Both the position numbers and the translations under genes were made by a program. The notes beneath the pieces were generated by a model that was given only the letters and a program-made list of their open reading frames with translations, made no database searches and had not been told where the DNA came from. This document shows, piece by piece, positions 61,755 to 64,000 of a DNA stretch of 64,000 nt; positions within the stretch are counted from its first letter, which is position 1; each line of letters begins with the position of its first letter. Origin of the DNA: JAICMB01 sp963802915 (GTDB lineage: Bacteria > Acidobacteriota > Terriglobia > Bryobacterales > Bryobacteraceae); NCBI GenBank assembly GCA_963802915.1, contig CAWDKQ010000016.1:124001-188000 (forward strand), given 5' to 3'.

Positions 61755-63461
61755 ATGGCATACATCAATTACAAGATCGCAATCCTCGGAGTCTTAATCT
61801 TTTCTTTATCGGCATTCGGCGCCGATAAGCTATCCGCCGAGCTCCAGGCAACCGACCCGGGCGCAACAAAGCGCGTCATCGTGCAATTCAGCACCTCGAC
61901 CGTCGAGACTCACAAACGAGTCTTGGCGCGCCACGGGCTGCGACTGCGCAACTACCTTCCCTTAGTGAATGGATCGTCGGTGGAGCTATCGGGATCTCAG
62001 TTACGAGCCTTGGCGGAAGATCCCAGCATCGTTTCCGTGGTTCCCGATCATGAAGTGCGCGCCATGGATTTCGCCGGCGCACCCGACTACGGTTGGATGT
62101 CTGCGCTTGATGTCGCCAATACAACCACGCCTTACGCCTACGACGGAACGGGCATTGGAGTCGCGATCATAGATAGCGGCGTAAACGCCGTCAACGATCT
62201 GAAGAACAGTTACGGGGCGTCCCGCATCGTTTACCAGCAGAGTTTTGTTCCCGGCGACGCCACCACAGCGGATGCATACGGCCATGGGACTCACGTGGCG
62301 GGCATTTTAGCCGGGAATGGGAGCGATTCTACAGGAGGCCGGTTCAAATATACGATCCGGGGAATCGCTCCCTCTGTTCACATCGTCAGTCTTCGCGTTC
62401 TGGACCAAACCGGAGCCGGTTCCGACAGCGCCGTGATTGCCGCCATCCAGCAGGCCATCGATTTGAAACAGCAGTACAACATCCGCGTCATCAATCTGTC
62501 GATCGGGCGCAACATCACCGATTCCTACACGGCCGATCTGCTTTGTCAGGCGGTCCAAAAGGCCTGGGAAGCCGGCCTTGTCGTCGTCGTGGCGGCAGGC
62601 AACGGCGGCCGCGACAATTCGCTCAATACGAACGGCTACGGAACCATCACCTCACCAGGCAACAGCCCTTATGTTATTACCGTCGGCGCCATGAACACCG
62701 TCGATACGCTTTCCCGCACGGACGACAAAATCGCGAGCTACAGCTCCAAAGGCCCCACGCTGATCGATCACATCGTGAAGCCCGACTTGGTGGCCGCAGG
62801 GAACCAGATCCTCTCGCTGCGTGTCGTCGGATCCACTATCGATCAGGCCAATCCGGATAATCGCGTGCCTCTGTCTATCTACAGCACCGATTCGTCCAAC
62901 ACCAGCGCGCCGGATTATTTCATGTTGAGCGGAACCAGCATGGCGGCACCAATGGTCAGCGGCGCGGCGGCTCTTCTTCTGGAAGAGAAGCCCTGGTTGA
63001 CGCCCGATCAGGTCAAAGCAAAACTCATGAAGACCGCGCGGAAGTACTTTCCGCCCTGGTCCGTCTCGACGGACCCGGTCACCGGCAATCAATACGTCGC
63101 TCAAAACGACATCTTCACGATAGGCGCGGGTTATCTCGATATCGGCGCAGCAATCAATCTTCAAGAGGAAGCTCCGCCCGTGAGCGCGGCTTCTCCGCAA
63201 GCCATCTACAACGCGACAGACAGCACCGTGTCGCTTGTGAACGGAAATTCGGCGGTGTGGGGGACCAGCGTAGTTTGGGGAACGAGCGTGGTCTGGGGGA
63301 CCAGTGTTGTATGGGGAACCAGCGTCGTTTGGGGGACGAGCGTGGTTTGGGGAACAAGCAGCATGGAAGGCTTCTCAGTGGTTTGGGGCACCAGCGTCGT
63401 TTGGGGAACCGGCGCGAACACCCCGGATGGAACGAACATCGCAATTCAGGGGGACAGATAA
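61755..63461 (+). CDS. Secreted S8 subtilase with C-terminal VVWGTS repeats
   Basis: A 568-residue exported protease. Signal peptide to about residue 22, an I9-like inhibitor prodomain at 38-100 (KRVIVQFSTSTVETHKRVLARHG), then the catalytic domain with D140 (VAIIDSGV), H177 (YGHGTHVAG) and S395 (SGTSMAAPM). Residues about 499-556 are eight copies of a VVWGTS hexapeptide, interrupted once by SMEGFS. The repeat tail is characteristic of acidobacterial subtilases and may bind a surface or sort the protein. The next gene starts at its stop codon (TAATG). Confidence 0.93.
   Translation: MAYINYKIAILGVLIFSLSAFGADKLSAELQATDPGATKRVIVQFSTSTVETHKRVLARHGLRLRNYLPLVNGSSVELSGSQLRALAEDPSIVSVVPDHEVRAMDFAGAPDYGWMSALDVANTTTPYAYDGTGIGVAIIDSGVNAVNDLKNSYGASRIVYQQSFVPGDATTADAYGHGTHVAGILAGNGSDSTGGRFKYTIRGIAPSVHIVSLRVLDQTGAGSDSAVIAAIQQAIDLKQQYNIRVINLSIGRNITDSYTADLLCQAVQKAWEAGLVVVVAAGNGGRDNSLNTNGYGTITSPGNSPYVITVGAMNTVDTLSRTDDKIASYSSKGPTLIDHIVKPDLVAAGNQILSLRVVGSTIDQANPDNRVPLSIYSTDSSNTSAPDYFMLSGTSMAAPMVSGAAALLLEEKPWLTPDQVKAKLMKTARKYFPPWSVSTDPVTGNQYVAQNDIFTIGAGYLDIGAAINLQEEAPPVSAASPQAIYNATDSTVSLVNGNSAVWGTSVVWGTSVVWGTSVVWGTSVVWGTSVVWGTSSMEGFSVVWGTSVVWGTGANTPDGTNIAIQGDR
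63252..63415 (+). repeat. Eight 18-bp coding repeats (VVWGTS)
   Basis: Each unit follows GTnGTnTGGGGnACnAGn with synonymous third-position changes. Six copies are contiguous, then an 18-bp spacer, then two more. Protein is conserved better than DNA, so selection acts on the peptide. Confidence 0.9.
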
Positions 63462-63751
63462 TGAATTCGGATGCAATCGGCCTTTTAGCGAACGACGTCC
63501 TCAGTATCCCGGATCGCGCCTGCGCGGAACGGGACGGGGGCTTGGTACGTGCGGTAAAGCATGAACGCACTTTCAAAAAGTGCCTTCACTGCGAACGACA
63601 ACTCCCCATGATGGTGCGGGCCTTTTCAAAGGCACCATTCTGCACCCCGTTACATGAGCAGGAATATCGAGATTCTATGGAAGTGCTCATGATGGATCGC
63701 CTCAGGACAGCAGCCCTGCGTATCCGAATCGCTAAAACATCCGGCATTTGA
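63461..63751 (+). CDS. Small treble-clef-type zinc finger protein
   Basis: A 96-residue product whose ATG overlaps the subtilase stop (TAATG), implying coupled translation. The core KKCLHCERQLPMMVRAFSKAPFCTPLHEQEY has the CxxC ... FCxxxHxxxY pattern of small treble-clef (TRASH-like) fingers, with C-C and C-H as ligands. The N-terminal 35 residues are acidic and the C-terminus basic. Role unknown; perhaps regulation or chaperoning of the protease. Confidence 0.62.
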   Translation: MNSDAIGLLANDVLSIPDRACAERDGGLVRAVKHERTFKKCLHCERQLPMMVRAFSKAPFCTPLHEQEYRDSMEVLMMDRLRTAALRIRIAKTSGI

Positions 63752-63810
63752 CACGCGTACACGCCGAAATCCCTCCTCGTGTAACGGTTTTTTGCCAGAC
63801 GATCTTCGGC

Positions 63811-64000
63811 TCAGATCACGGCTACGAGTTGGAGTCTGCCGGCACGACGCTCAACAATTCTCCTACGGCCGTGGCCAGGGTTCGGCTCTTCGCGGGTTTT
63901 TACGAGTCCGAAGGATTCAAGGAGGGAAACGTCCCGTCTCACTGCCTTGCGATCGCGATTGAGTGTGGCGGCAAGTTCCGAGAGCGGTGTCGATTTTTCG
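63811..64000 (-). CDS. Winged-helix DNA-binding protein (HVO_A0114-like), 5' end outside window
   Basis: The minus strand from the window edge reads EKSTPLSELAATLNRDRKAV, then RRDVSLLESFGLVKTREEPNP and stops at 63811. This is a winged helix of the MarR/HVO_A0114 type: recognition helix around NRDRKAVRRDVSLLE and a wing of charged residues (GHGRRRIVERR). Members are often antitoxin-like regulators paired with a small toxin gene; the partner would lie beyond the edge. Only the last 62 residues are seen. Confidence 0.7.
   Translation of the reverse strand, partial: EKSTPLSELAATLNRDRKAVRRDVSLLESFGLVKTREEPNPGHGRRRIVERRAGRLQLVAVI

Noticed and set aside
63252..63415. Regular 18-bp repeats considered as CRISPR
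   Set aside because: They are in-frame codons of the subtilase tail with no spacers.

Overview
The window looks like chromosomal DNA from an acidobacterium of the Solibacter/Bryobacterales kind. The evidence is a TIGR03436-type (VWFA-related acidobacterial) secreted protein, a TIGR03437-type (Solibacter C-terminal) domain on a glycoside hydrolase, a subtilase ending in VVWGTS repeats, two very large Ser/Thr kinases, and Gfo/Idh/MocA plus DUF1080 sugar genes. All names come from reading translations; no database search was run. I saw no rRNA, tRNA or CRISPR array.

Layout. 1-3.7 kb: 3' part of rbfA, then apbE-hemE-hemG with overlapping ends (late heme synthesis). 3.8-9 kb, minus strand: DHA2 drug exporter with a cytidylate kinase-like protein, a VWA secreted protein, a rhomboid protease and two paralogous small membrane proteins. 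9-11 kb: sugar oxidoreductase plus DUF1080 hydrolase. 11-19.1 kb, minus strand: degenerate receiver protein, a 1495-residue kinase/TPR/PEGA/TonB protein, and an overlapping ppx-CHAD-sixA polyphosphate-type operon. 19.2-24.7 kb: Tat-exported oxidoreductase, SGNH hydrolase, esterase, CPBP-like membrane protein, two decayed gene remnants, a DUF4231 protein and trpD. 24.8-29.8 kb, minus strand: glycosyltransferase 2, frameshifted glycosyltransferase 4 and prepilin peptidase (overlapping), and an ATP/ADP-translocase-like transporter with a C-terminal solenoid. 30-32.7 kb: kinase with a beta-propeller sensor. 32.7-35.2 kb: mobile-element nest (IS1-like relic, complete IS630 element, orphan membrane protein). 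35.2-36.5 kb: argF behind clear ArgR boxes, and a Flp-type pilin.

36.6-42.5 kb is the most coherent signalling block: rsbR-rsbS-rsbT, an RsbT-like ATPase fused to a SpoIIE phosphatase, a 709-residue hybrid kinase that itself starts with an RsbT-like ATPase, and a receiver-kinase. It is a stressosome whose output appears to be two-component phosphorelay rather than a sigma factor.

42.6-46.8 kb: MFS exporter and a paired cytoplasmic-looking subtilase and GHSFG hydrolase. 46.9-48.6 kb: GH5 glycosidase broken by one amber codon. 48.7-54.1 kb: class III aminotransferase, secreted helical protein, type III polyketide synthase, FAD oxidoreductase, YceI and TlpA in one tight run, probably making and handling a lipid or quinone-like polyketide. 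54.1-64 kb: B3 metallo-beta-lactamase with a Gln-type zinc site, LuxR regulator, purine permease, mutarotase-like protein, bactofilin with a 50-residue membrane protein, Tat-exported aminotransferase, a miniature flagellar-rod-like protein, cysE, repeat-tailed subtilase with a small zinc-finger protein, and the end of a winged-helix regulator running off the window.
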